This document shows, in pieces, positions 11,363-20,585 of a DNA stretch of 51,845 nt (positions within the stretch are counted from its first letter, which is position 1; each line of letters opens with the position of its first letter). Under the pieces are notes generated by a model. That model ran no database searches. It saw nothing but the letters and a program-made list of their open reading frames with translations, and was not told the DNA's origin. The position numbers were made by a program, and so were the translations under genes. Source of the DNA: Stentor coeruleus (Eukaryota > Ciliophora > Heterotrichea > Heterotrichida > Stentoridae); contig MPUH01000473.1 in assembly GCA_001970955.1 (NCBI GenBank), positions 1-51,845 on the forward strand, in the 5' to 3' direction.

Positions 11363-11494
11363 AAAACCCAATTAATATCAGTCTTAGATAACTATAAAAA
11401 TGATTTTAACAAATATATTATCTAAAATATTCATAATATAATTTTCTTAAGATTTTATAAACTTATAATCCATACAATTTACATATTCAATCTA

Positions 11495-12283
11495 TTATCT
11501 TAAAGCATTCGTGCGTTTTTTTCTTGTAGATTTACCTTGCGAATCTCCAAGTCCATCATCATCACTAGGTAAAGAATTATCCTCATCATTTTCTAATAAT
11601 TCACTCATTTCTTTTATAAAACCACTAACATTATTTTCAACAGCTTCTAATTTATCTCTTAAATTCTGATTTTCACTTTCTAATTCTCTTAATAATGCTT
11701 CATGTCTAGATAAATCAATTGTATCATTTTGTGGAGGTTTATTAAGTTCTTCAATAGCTTCTTTATAACCTTTTTCTTTAGCAGCAATCATTGTTATAGC
11801 TTTTTCTAGTTCACTTTGCTTGTTGAGTATTTGAGTAAGCGCTTTATTCATCTGTGCTAACTGGGAGGAATGAGCTTCTTCTCTTCGGTTTTTGTTATAT
11901 TCATGCCTTGACTGAAGTTTTTGTATTGGGTTTCGGACTTTCCGTGCCCAGATGAATAGGAACCGCTTGAGATTTGTTTTTACAGCTGTAACAAAATTGG
12001 AAAACATTGAATTAAGCTTCTGTTCGGTTAAAGGATAGACTGAGGCTATTGATGTTGAGTATCTCCAACGAAGAAAGACTTTACACTTACGAAATTTAAT
12101 ATAGGCAGAATGCTTGTAAGCTACACGTTTGAGTAACGATCTAAGCATACAATATGCTACAACTCGAGTTTTACTGTTAGGACAGTAAAATAGGTTTGTA
12201 AAAGACTGGTTGTGAGGGATGCTGCTGAGAGATTCTTCGGGTTTTGATGGAGAAGAGTCAGCCATAAAGAGTTCGTCGTCCAT
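11495..12283 (-). CDS. Sfi1-like centrin-binding repeat / coiled-coil protein, 262 aa
   Basis: Residues 45-125 contain helical segments with the spacing typical of Sfi1 centrin-binding repeats, including KVFLRWRY and RFLFIWARK (aromatic-x2-W cores in basic helices). Residues 130-220 form a coiled coil (QLAQMNKALTQILNKQSELE and an HEALLRELESEN segment). The tail is acidic (DDDGLGD) and ends with a basic cluster. Sfi1-type proteins bind centrin at basal bodies and, in large ciliates, in contractile fibre systems; that role is inferred. Start ATG at 12283, stop TAA. Only two clear repeats are present, so a different helical family is possible. Confidence 0.7.
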   Translation of the reverse strand: MDDELFMADSSPSKPEESLSSIPHNQSFTNLFYCPNSKTRVVAYCMLRSLLKRVAYKHSAYIKFRKCKVFLRWRYSTSIASVYPLTEQKLNSMFSNFVTAVKTNLKRFLFIWARKVRNPIQKLQSRHEYNKNRREEAHSSQLAQMNKALTQILNKQSELEKAITMIAAKEKGYKEAIEELNKPPQNDTIDLSRHEALLRELESENQNLRDKLEAVENNVSGFIKEMSELLENDEDNSLPSDDDGLGDSQGKSTRKKRTNALR

Positions 12284-13243
12284 TTAAGTTATAAAGAGTT
12301 ATTGTATAAGATAAAAGAGTTGGATTATTAATGTATAGATGTATATGATTCAGATTTTAATGCTTTAGGTAATTATTAGAATATATATATTGATTTATTG
12401 GTTTTGTATTGTGAGAAGATGAGTGTTGGATGTAAGTTTTTTAATTTTTGATAGAAGTTTATATTTATTAGTTTTTTAGTGTTTAAAGCTGTATTATTTA
12501 AGACGAAAATAAGTGCAACACCATATCTTTGATGTATAATTTAAATCTTTGTGTTCAAAATAATTGGAAAAATGATAGCAGCGTTAGTTTAAGCGGGTGA
12601 ATATTAAATTTTAGTCTATATCTAGTGTAAAATAAATTGTATTACATATTTGTTTGTCTATAACATTTTCTTAAGTAATTCTATTAGTTATTATAATTAA
12701 ACCAGTTATGATATCACACTAGAAATTCTTAAAAGTTTATGACTTCAAAAAATATTGCAATAATGAAAAGAAATTCAAAGTATAGTTTAATCCACAAACC
12801 AAATAATTATAATATGCTAATCTCCTAAACAGAAAAAAATATTTATTTTCTCTTTAATTTTTAGTTGTATCATATTCACATCCAAAGCATTTTACTTTAT
12901 CTTAAATATTCATAAAAACCCTAATAATCTAAATCAAAACAAACATAAAACAAAAACTTTATCCATAATATAAAACATAAGCCACAAATATCTATATTCA
13001 CTATTTCACAACAAATACCTCACTGAAAATCAAAACAAACCTAATCAAGAATTTCCCTCAATTCCCAACCTCTCACAAATTTCTTCCTTCACAAGCCAAA
13101 AAGCCCCAAAAAAATATCCTCTTAACCCCAACAAAATTCTTCAAAACCCTAATCTTAACGAATCCCAATAACTTATAAAATCCTTAAGCAGAACCTAAAA
13201 AACCCTAATCATTAATACTTCTAAATCTAATTTTAAATATAAA
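12284..13243. other. Spacer between divergent genes, C-rich right end
   Basis: No gene seen. The last 230 bases are rich in C and nearly free of G. They contain AACCCTAATC at 13145-13154 and 13201-13210 and AACCCTAAT at 12917-12925. Confidence 0.5.
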
Positions 13244-14122
13244 ATGCAAACAAAATCAAAACAAAGAAAGCATGGCTTACAAAAACCCTTCCACCCCTGG
13301 CAAATATTCAGCTGGTTCGTAAGCATCTACAACGGTTTTATTTTCTGCATCTTAGTAATCCCGGAACATTCTTATCCTGACATAATAGTCCTAAGCATGA
13401 TTTATAGTTTTTTTCTATTCCTTTATATACTTCTTGGTTATCGTGTATCAAAATCAGATCCAACTGACCCTGTAATCATCTTATATAAATGTGAAAAAGA
13501 TCAACAGTAATTATTACATAGACTGCTTCTTGAATATGAAGAAAAAAATGAAAGGTTTTGTAGTATATGTAATAGTCCTGTAAACAAAACTAGTAAACAT
13601 TGTATGAGATGTGGAAGATGTGCAATTGGATTTGATCATCATTGTAAGTGGGTAAATAATTGTATTGGGGAAAAAAACTATAAAGAATTTTTTGCTCTTA
13701 TTATTGTTGTGCAGATTATTCATGTTTTTATGATGATTGATACAGCTTTTGTTGGATCAAGGATGATTCAAGATAACACATCGATTGTTTATGAGTATAA
13801 CAAAGCTGGTAAAATATTTTTTTATATTGAATCTGTTTTGATTATGATATCTTTACTTATTTGCACTTTAGCTTCAGCTTTTAATGCAAAACTTGTTGCT
13901 TTTCATATATATATAAATATTAAAGGTATTACTACTTATCAGCATATTATTGGGTCGATGAAAAATGTTCAACCTGAAAAATGTGCTGGAAGTTTGTCGG
14001 AAAACCGGCTTATTCATAATTTAAGTTTGAGTATGAGTAAGAGTACTAAAGATATGAATGATAGCGCACCTGGAATCAATTTGAATATGACAGTGTTATC
14101 GAAAGATCAAGTTCCTAGTTGA
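13244..14122 (+). CDS. DHHC-type protein S-palmitoyltransferase, one 15-nt intron
   Basis: Splicing out GTAATTATTACATAG (13507-13521) joins two ORFs into a 287-residue protein. Exon 1 has two membrane segments and a SDPTDP motif, like the DPxDP of ZDHHC1/11-type enzymes. Exon 2 opens with the Cys-rich DHHC domain: C-x2-C, HC-x2-C-x2-C, then FDHHCKWVNNCIG, keeping the catalytic Cys. Two more membrane segments follow, then the motif TTYQ in the place of the family's TTxE, so the Glu is replaced by Gln. Known chemistry: transfer of palmitate from palmitoyl-CoA to cysteines of cytosolic or membrane proteins, on Golgi, ER or plasma membrane. Stop TGA. Confidence 0.92.
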
Positions 14123-15362
14123 TGGAGAATAATTATAAAAGTAATATAAGATTATGAAGAATTTTTTTTTGGATAGATTTGAGGGTAAGGATTTTGATAG
14201 GGATTAAGGAAAATTGGGATTTTATAGTTTTATGAATGTTAAATGTTTTGTTAAAAGACTAGAAATTTTGAAAAAAATGTAAAAATAGTAAGATGATTAT
14301 TAGTTAATTAATAAGATAATAGGTTTTGATTATGAGTTATAGTTTTTTATTACTTGATTTGTTACTTTAAGACTAAAATGCTGTGCTAAGAATTATTTGT
14401 TGATTTTATCAATTTTTTCTTTATTGCATTCTTTAGTAAAATCCTTACAGTTTTATTAATTTAGATTGAAGGTTTTTGAAATTACCCTATCATAGATAAA
14501 ATTTTATACTCATACTAATGCAAAACTATTTTAAGTATGGGATTTTACTCCATCCTAAACAGAAATACCGCTAGGAGTACTTTGCAAGAAAAATTCTTTA
14601 AAATCTTTACTTTTACAAATTTTATTTGGCTTTAGATTGATTTCACCGCTTTTAAAATTTTTGACTAATGAATAGTTCATCGATTTAGACATAATAAACT
14701 AACCTTAAAGAAATCATAGGCTTTACAGAATTGTATAATAATAATCTTATCAAGATTTATTCTATCTCAGAAATAAATTTTTCTTATGAGGGAAAATATT
14801 GAAGTATTTATCAATTATAAACTTAATACGATTTCATACTCTTCAAAAGTTTATCCTTAGACCTAACTGAATAGTATTATAAACATGAGCATTGTGACCT
14901 ATACCTTACAACTATATCTAGAATCTCAAAATCTTGGGGCTGATTGCTGAAAACATCATCTTAGAATAGAGCAGGTTGAATTACAGCTTCAATCAAATAC
15001 ATAAATTTTCTAAGTTCGAGATATTCGTTTTTTATCTCCCTGACCAATTAAAATCTTACACAAAGATATACATGATATATAAATAAAGCTTCTAAATAAA
15101 TTTGCCTATCTTATAATGTATTAGACATACTAACAAAGGACTAAATGTACCTAGAAAACACAAAATCAAAATAAAAATAAAAAAATCATTTTATATAAAA
15201 AATTTCCCACTATAAAATTTCTCATAATATTCCATATAAACCTCCATAATCTTCTTGAATATAAACTAAAAATTTATCAATAAAAAATCCTACAATATTT
15301 TTACAAATATATAGTTTCCGACATAATAAACTAATTCTTCTATCAAAAAAAAACTAAATAAA
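14123..15362. other. 1.2-kb spacer; one possible 45-residue ORF on the minus strand
   Basis: Left end G-rich, right end C-rich. On the minus strand 14692-14555 encodes a 45-residue ORF (begins MSKSMNYSLVKNF, ends TAG) with a plausible amino-acid mixture but no homology I recognise; the flanking skew does not clearly support it as a gene. Nothing else was recognised. Confidence 0.3.
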
Positions 15363-16172
15363 ATGGCTGAAGTGACCCTACAAGTCTATGATATCTCACA
15401 AGGAATGGCTAAAGTTTTAAGCCCAATGTTTATAGGTAAGCAAATAGATGGAATTTGGCATACTTCTATAGTAGTATTTGGAAAAGAGTATTATTTCGGA
15501 GGAGGTATTTGCTGTGATGTACCTTTGACTACCCCTTTTGGCATGCCGGTTCAAAAGATTAGCATGGGTTTTACTAGAAAAAGCCAAGAAGACTTGATGA
15601 AGTTTTTCAACTGTGTTACTCATAGATTTACTGTGGATTCATATCATATAGTTGACCATAATTGCAATAACTTTACAGATGAGGTATTAAGATATCTATT
15701 AGATAAAAGAATACCTGAAAATATATCAGGATTACCAAGAGAACTTCTTAATACACCTATAGGTCAGCAGTTTGCCCCTATGATTAATTCAATGATGAAT
15801 ATGAAAAATACTATGTTTCCAACAACAATAGTCACTGATCCTTTTGCTGATTATGTGTCACATGAAGTTTTTTTCCCTGAAATGAAAAAAATCGACTCAT
15901 ATCCTGTGTTTGATGAATTTGTGAAAAATGGTGGATTAGTTGGGTATTGGGATCCTAGAATTGATGAATGCTCTGAACTTGTTGAAATTGTGGGGGGGCT
16001 TAAGTGTCGGGTAGGATTTTGTGATGTGTTGAGATCGTTTTTTTTGGCTCCTGAACAGAAAATTCCATGTTTTAGAGCTTATGCAATAGGTGGTGACCTT
16101 TTGTGTGAGTATGATTTTGAAACTTTCAAGAATAGTGTTGAGGAAATCAATGAGTTGATGAATATAAGTTAA
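15363..16172 (+). CDS. PPPDE / DeSI-type cysteine isopeptidase
   Basis: The first 140 residues match the PPPDE (DeSI, DUF862) fold: VTLQVYDISQGMA at the N-terminus, the catalytic His in GIWHTSIVV and the catalytic Cys in DHNCNNFTDEV. Known members are cysteine proteases acting as deSUMOylating or deubiquitinating isopeptidases. The 269-residue protein has an extra C-terminal region of about 110 residues (from about 155) with no domain I recognise; plant and animal relatives may carry thioredoxin or PUL domains there, but this does not look like either. The ATG at 15363 follows an AC-rich leader; the stop is TAA. Confidence 0.9.
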   Translation: MAEVTLQVYDISQGMAKVLSPMFIGKQIDGIWHTSIVVFGKEYYFGGGICCDVPLTTPFGMPVQKISMGFTRKSQEDLMKFFNCVTHRFTVDSYHIVDHNCNNFTDEVLRYLLDKRIPENISGLPRELLNTPIGQQFAPMINSMMNMKNTMFPTTIVTDPFADYVSHEVFFPEMKKIDSYPVFDEFVKNGGLVGYWDPRIDECSELVEIVGGLKCRVGFCDVLRSFFLAPEQKIPCFRAYAIGGDLLCEYDFETFKNSVEEINELMNIS

Positions 16173-16736
16173 TAGATAGTATTGGCTTAATTTTGTTAGT
16201 GAGATAGTAGTTGAAAGAATGGAGATTTCAGATTTAGATGATATTTTGGATGAATATATGGTTTATATGATGATTTTGATTTTTTGAGTATTTTGGTAAT
16301 AATTGTATTGGATTGTTAGAAATATTATAAGAAACTATTAGTGTACTAAATATGATAGTGATAGTATTAAAAAATATGCATAGATTATATTTTTACTATT
16401 GTCTAATATCCAAAGCTAAATCATCAACAAAAAAAACTCACAAATATTTATCTTCATCTCTTTCCTTCGCAAAATCTAAAACCTCACAAAAACCTATACA
16501 AACAACCTCTATTTTCCCAACCAAAACACTTCTTTCAACCATCCTTCAAACCTTTACCCCATCCTCACATTCAAACCTTTCAATCCTATTCACCCAAAAT
16601 TAAACCCTAATCTTCCATCATTACAAACACCCTAAACTTTACTCCATAATCATAATCAAAAGCACAAAATTTCTTCTTTTCCCTTAAAACCCAATCCCCA
16701 ATTGATAAAACCTATTTGCATACTAAGCTTATCTAC
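16173..16736. other. Spacer with extreme strand-composition switch
   Basis: In 16201-16320 the + strand has 29 G and 1 C; in 16441-16680 it has 2 G and 77 C. An open frame at 16352-16603 is explained by lack of G rather than by coding. AACCCTAATC occurs at 16603-16612. The genes on both sides converge. Confidence 0.7.
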
Positions 16737-17249
16737 TTAAGGTTCTGAGGTGTCAAGTTCTCCATTCTTGATCATTTCAAATATTTCCTTAGGTGTTTTC
16801 TTTTCAATCTGGCATCCAACAGACACTGCAGTACCAACAATTTCTTTAATCGTCCCTTCAAAATCTACAGCTCCACTCCTTGGTCTCATTTCTTTAGCAC
16901 ATTTCCTAACTTGATCCCAAGTCAAGTTACCATTATGTTTGATATTCTTGACTTTTTTTCTATCTCTTGGAGGTTCAGCTAACTCTCTTATTAACAATGC
17001 AGAAGCAGAAGGTATAACTTCAACTGTTGCTACTCTGTTAATAATAGTAAGTTTGACCATAACCTTAATTCCTTTCCATTTCTCAGTCGCTGCTTTAATG
17101 TCTTCACCAACCTTTTTTGGGGATAAACCTAAAGGACCAACCTTAGGAGCTAAACTTGCTGCAGCACCAATTTCGCCTCCTACTGTCTTGAGAATCACTA
17201 CTTAGAAAATACCAACTCTAGCTTCGCCTGTCTCTACCTTAGGGGGCAT
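16737..17249 (-). CDS. RPL12: 60S ribosomal protein L12 (uL11), one 15-nt intron
   Basis: The gene starts at the ATG at 17249 (MPPKVETGEARV) and continues after the intron GTATTTTCTAAGTAG (17198-17212), giving 165 residues, the normal length. The conserved core is clear: GGEIGA...LAPKVGPLGLSPKKVG, WKGIKVMVKL, VIPSASALLIRELAEPPRDR, KHNGNLTWDQV, GTIKEIVGTAVSVGC. L12 is part of the ribosomal stalk base and binds 28S rRNA at the GTPase-associated centre. This intron starts GTAT instead of GTAA. Stop TAA. Confidence 0.98.
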
Positions 17250-17981
17250 TTAATGGATAATAATGGAATTTTTACGAATATGCTAGAGTTTATATTGATA
17301 TTAAATGCTTTTTTATAGATGTTTAGAGTTCTTGTTAAGACTTATTATTGTGTTTAAGATAGAAAAAATTATTTTTAACTTTTGAGTAAGGTTTGTTGTT
17401 ATGAAGATAAGGTATGTGAGATTTTATTAGGTTTTAGAATATGATTGAGGTTGTTTTATGTGCTTTTAGGGTAGTGATTTTGTGTGGAATTAGATAGGAT
17501 GTTATGTTTTTGTGATTTTTATAATAAATTTTGTATATTTTGACTCACTTATAGCTTCAATCCTTACAAATATTTGTTTATCAGATACTAATACCTGAGT
17601 AGCTGCTTAAATTCTCCAAAATTCTTAACCAGTATTAGCATTTAAATAGGTATGGATTAGTTACTAACTAAGCTACTGTTATAATTCTCTATATCTTATT
17701 AATAAAATCTGATCTTTAATTTATTCTAAAAAATCTAAATCTACTTGCCATAATAATATTCTACTATATGTATTTTTTGGTAAAAAATCTTATCATCAAA
17801 TCCAATAATAAGAGATGATATTTCTTATATGCAAAATACTTGAAGAACTATTTTTCTTTAGCTTTGCTTTATATTTTCATCTCTTTTAACAAACTTCCTC
17901 ATCAAAATATTCTTCTATTCCAAAATCTTCTAAAAAAGCATCTTTGATATTAAAAAGCAATATAAAAATAGTCTTAAAAAG
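17250..17981. other. Spacer between divergent genes
   Basis: G-rich on the left to about 17520, then C-richer to the right. No ORF, RNA gene or repeat recognised, and no exon carrying an ATG for the gene at 17982 could be found here. Confidence 0.4.
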
Positions 17982-18581
17982 TTGGACAAATCCGCAAATA
18001 CACAAAAAAATCCAGAAATCAAAGACCCAACAATACCCCTACAAAAGAAAAGAGGCCGTAAACCCATTCGACCAAACGACCCGATCAAGAAAAAAACTGA
18101 AGAAAAAGACAAATACTGGTTAAGAGGTTTCCGAAGCTATATGAAAACCCGATACAACGAAATAACTCACACTTTATCTCCAGAAGACCAAAACTTTTGG
18201 CTTGAATACTTAAGTTCAAAAGGAATCCCAGATAAAGGTAATGTATTTTCTTCTTATGGCAAAAGATATAAAAATCATTTGTTTAGTAAACCAAGCTTTG
18301 TATGTTATTTTCAAGAATGGTTCTATGAGTTGGGAGAAATTGAATTATCTAAAAAATATAAGCCTGAATCTGATTTATGGTTTGTGTTTTTTGATTATGG
18401 TAGTAAAGAGTTGGTTAATTATTTACCTATTGGATGCTCTTCTATAGATGGAAAGGAATCATCCAGAAGCCCAGCATCGCCTGGAGAACTTGTTGAAGAC
18501 CCTAGTGATGAGCCTGTGGATTTTTGTATGATTGGCATGGATAATGATGATTTTATTGAATCACTTTTAAGTCAGATTTAA
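17982..18581 (+). CDS. Basic AT-hook-like protein without an ATG start
   Basis: The frame encodes about 199 residues. A basic N-terminal segment contains KKRGRKPIRP, close to an AT-hook (RGRKP), which suggests DNA binding in the nucleus. A conserved-looking core follows (YWLRGFRSYMKTR..., W and F/Y-rich, residues 38-135), then an acidic Ser/Pro tail. There is no ATG between 17829 and the internal Met at about 18139, and no GT..AG pair that could splice in an upstream exon. TTG at 17982 sits where an ATG would be expected (TTG GAC AAA). Possible readings: non-AUG start, sequence error, or recent loss. I do not recognise the core domain. Stop TAA. Confidence 0.65.
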   Translation: MDKSANTQKNPEIKDPTIPLQKKRGRKPIRPNDPIKKKTEEKDKYWLRGFRSYMKTRYNEITHTLSPEDQNFWLEYLSSKGIPDKGNVFSSYGKRYKNHLFSKPSFVCYFQEWFYELGEIELSKKYKPESDLWFVFFDYGSKELVNYLPIGCSSIDGKESSRSPASPGELVEDPSDEPVDFCMIGMDNDDFIESLLSQI

Positions 18582-19041
18582 GAAGCAAAAGTTAATTAAC
18601 AGTACTATCGTAAATAGTATAAAATACCTAACTATTTCTCTTATTTTCCCTAAAAAATTACTTTATTTATTTGGTAGAAAAAAATTATTCTTCCTTAATA
18701 TCCCTTTTTCCACACAAGCTATTCCCAAAAAAATACTAAAACCCTCAACATATACAATATTCTCATTAATTAACCTTTCAATCTCTAAGTATTTCATAAA
18801 ACTGAATGCTTACTAACAATACTGCAATACAAAAAAAAAAATATTTAGCATATTAGTAAAAATATATAATATTCAAAGCATACTATAATAATCAAATCAA
18901 CACTTAAACATAATTTTATTAATAAAAACTATTATACTTTACAATATCGCATTATATAAACTCAAATTCAATTAAATTTTATACCTCCTTAGTGATATAT
19001 ATTATTATAATTGATAAAAAAAGTTGATAAAAAAATAACTT
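18582..19041. other. Spacer, C-rich
   Basis: In 18661-18780 there are about 27 C and 4 G, the composition seen on the left of genes in this window. The rest is AT-rich with no feature recognised. Confidence 0.4.
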
Positions 19042-19239
19042 ATGGCTAATGTTTCAAAAAAAATTATACTGAATTTTCCTATAAATACTATGATTCTAGT
19101 GTATGATATTACAATAAAAATATTTTTAAAATATAGTCTTATAGGTTTAAGATATGAAGATATAAAAATGGCTGTAAAGAAACTTTTTGGTATTAAAAAA
19201 GAGATTTTAATAAACTTTTTATATAGTTTTAATAATTAA
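19042..19239 (+). CDS. Small hypothetical protein, 65 aa
   Basis: An ATG ORF begins MANVSKKIILNF and ends LYSFNN before TAA. It is Lys/Ile-rich with alternating hydrophobic residues and no recognisable motif or clear membrane span. The C-rich sequence on its left and G-rich sequence on its right (8 G, 3 C in 19241-19300) match the boundary pattern of the confident genes, which is the main reason for listing it. Chance occurrence in AT-rich DNA remains possible. Confidence 0.4.
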   Translation: MANVSKKIILNFPINTMILVYDITIKIFLKYSLIGLRYEDIKMAVKKLFGIKKEILINFLYSFNN

Positions 19240-19331
19240 ATATAACTAAAAATATGGGTTTAATAGATTGTTGAATAAGATTTTAAAAATTGTCTATATC
19301 ATTTAATTCATGAAAAATTATTGAGGAAAGC

Positions 19332-20585
19332 TCATACACAAAGCAAAACAAAATAGTTAAAAGGGATTTCTTCGTATGAGGGAACTTTAGTTCTATGTAG
19401 TCTACAAACTTTTTTACATGTTTTAAAAGATAGATTTTCCATGATGATTTCTTGAGGCAGGGTAGATCGGACAATTCTAAATCTTATCCTACATTCTTTT
19501 ATCCAGTCTTGGAATTGAATATGACCTTTGTTAGGTTTTGGTTTTAAACTATCAGAAAGTACTTCAAATGGTCTTGAGGAGGTACTAAGTTGTAAATGAG
19601 GAATAAGAAATGTTATTGGAGGGCTGTCAATTGAAACAGGGCATTTTGAAATATTAAGTTTTTTACTAAGTCTTTGTATATTAGGAAAAATTGGCTCATT
19701 TTTCGAAACTTCTATATTAAGACACGATATGACTAGAACTTCATTCAAAGGATTTCTTATATTGAAATCATTATAAATATTGTCAAAGCAAATAAGTTCT
19801 TTACTTTTATTAATACCTATTGTATAAATACCTGCATATTTCAAGTTTTTACGTTCGAAAGCTTCTGCAACACCTTTACATGCAATTGATGATGTTATTA
19901 CAATAACATTAAAATTCCCCTGTACTTTTTGAATAAATTTTACAGCCCTTGAACTCATTTTCGCTTTATTATTTGTCATAAATCCAATAACCCCTTCAAA
20001 AAAAATTATGATAAAAGGTTGAGTGAAAGACCCTATATTTGGATTTATAAGATAACCAATCGTATTATTACAAAGTGCTTCAAGGTTGAATTGTTGGGGT
20101 TTTTCCTTATAAAAAGCTTTAAAGTTTGTCGTATTGCAAGAACAATCACTATACGACTTTGGGTTTTTAAAAAAACCTATATGATTTTTCAAATTGTCCC
20201 CACAGCATTTGTTCAATTTATTCCCCCATTTCTCTCTAATTTCCCCATCATTAGAATTTCTATCTTCACTTTGTTGCTGCATCTGAAAAGTTCTATTAAT
20301 CATCTTAAATGATCCTGAACACATATAAGGTAATGGTTTTATAGATCTATCTAAAATATCAGGTGTAGGTGTTTCATTCAATCCAATTCGGCTAATATTA
20401 AACTTGTTGATAAAAGGTTTTTTAATATTAGGCAAAGAATAGTTACCAGGAGATTTGTATTTTATTATAGTAGTTGAACGATTCAAATGTGCTCTATTAT
20501 CTCCCAATTTATAAAGAACTCTTGGCATAAAAATTGTATCCTGAGAAAGTTTTGTATCGTTTCTTTGTATTTCATGTTTAATCAT
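19332..20585 (-). CDS. HAD-fold protein lacking catalytic aspartates (putative pseudo-phosphatase)
   Basis: The 417-residue protein has a low-complexity N-terminal half and a C-terminal region from about 185 that reads like the HAD fold of FCP1/NIF-type phosphatases. A beta-strand FIIIFFEGVIGF stands where active enzymes have hhFDLDET, followed by an helix and VIVITSS (HAD motif II, Thr231 kept) and a later strand EVLVISCL. Both Asp residues of DxDx[TV] are missing, so hydrolase activity is unlikely. Ciliates carry many NIF-like proteins; a regulatory or scaffold role is a guess. Start ATG at 20585, stop TGA. The HAD assignment is moderate; another Rossmann-like fold is possible. Confidence 0.6.
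   Translation of the reverse strand: MIKHEIQRNDTKLSQDTIFMPRVLYKLGDNRAHLNRSTTIIKYKSPGNYSLPNIKKPFINKFNISRIGLNETPTPDILDRSIKPLPYMCSGSFKMINRTFQMQQQSEDRNSNDGEIREKWGNKLNKCCGDNLKNHIGFFKNPKSYSDCSCNTTNFKAFYKEKPQQFNLEALCNNTIGYLINPNIGSFTQPFIIIFFEGVIGFMTNNKAKMSSRAVKFIQKVQGNFNVIVITSSIACKGVAEAFERKNLKYAGIYTIGINKSKELICFDNIYNDFNIRNPLNEVLVISCLNIEVSKNEPIFPNIQRLSKKLNISKCPVSIDSPPITFLIPHLQLSTSSRPFEVLSDSLKPKPNKGHIQFQDWIKECRIRFRIVRSTLPQEIIMENLSFKTCKKVCRLHRTKVPSYEEIPFNYFVLLCV

Noticed and set aside
16352..16603. 83-residue open frame on the + strand, Ser/Thr-rich
   Set aside because: It lies in a segment almost without G, where stop codons TAG and TGA cannot occur; composition alone explains it.
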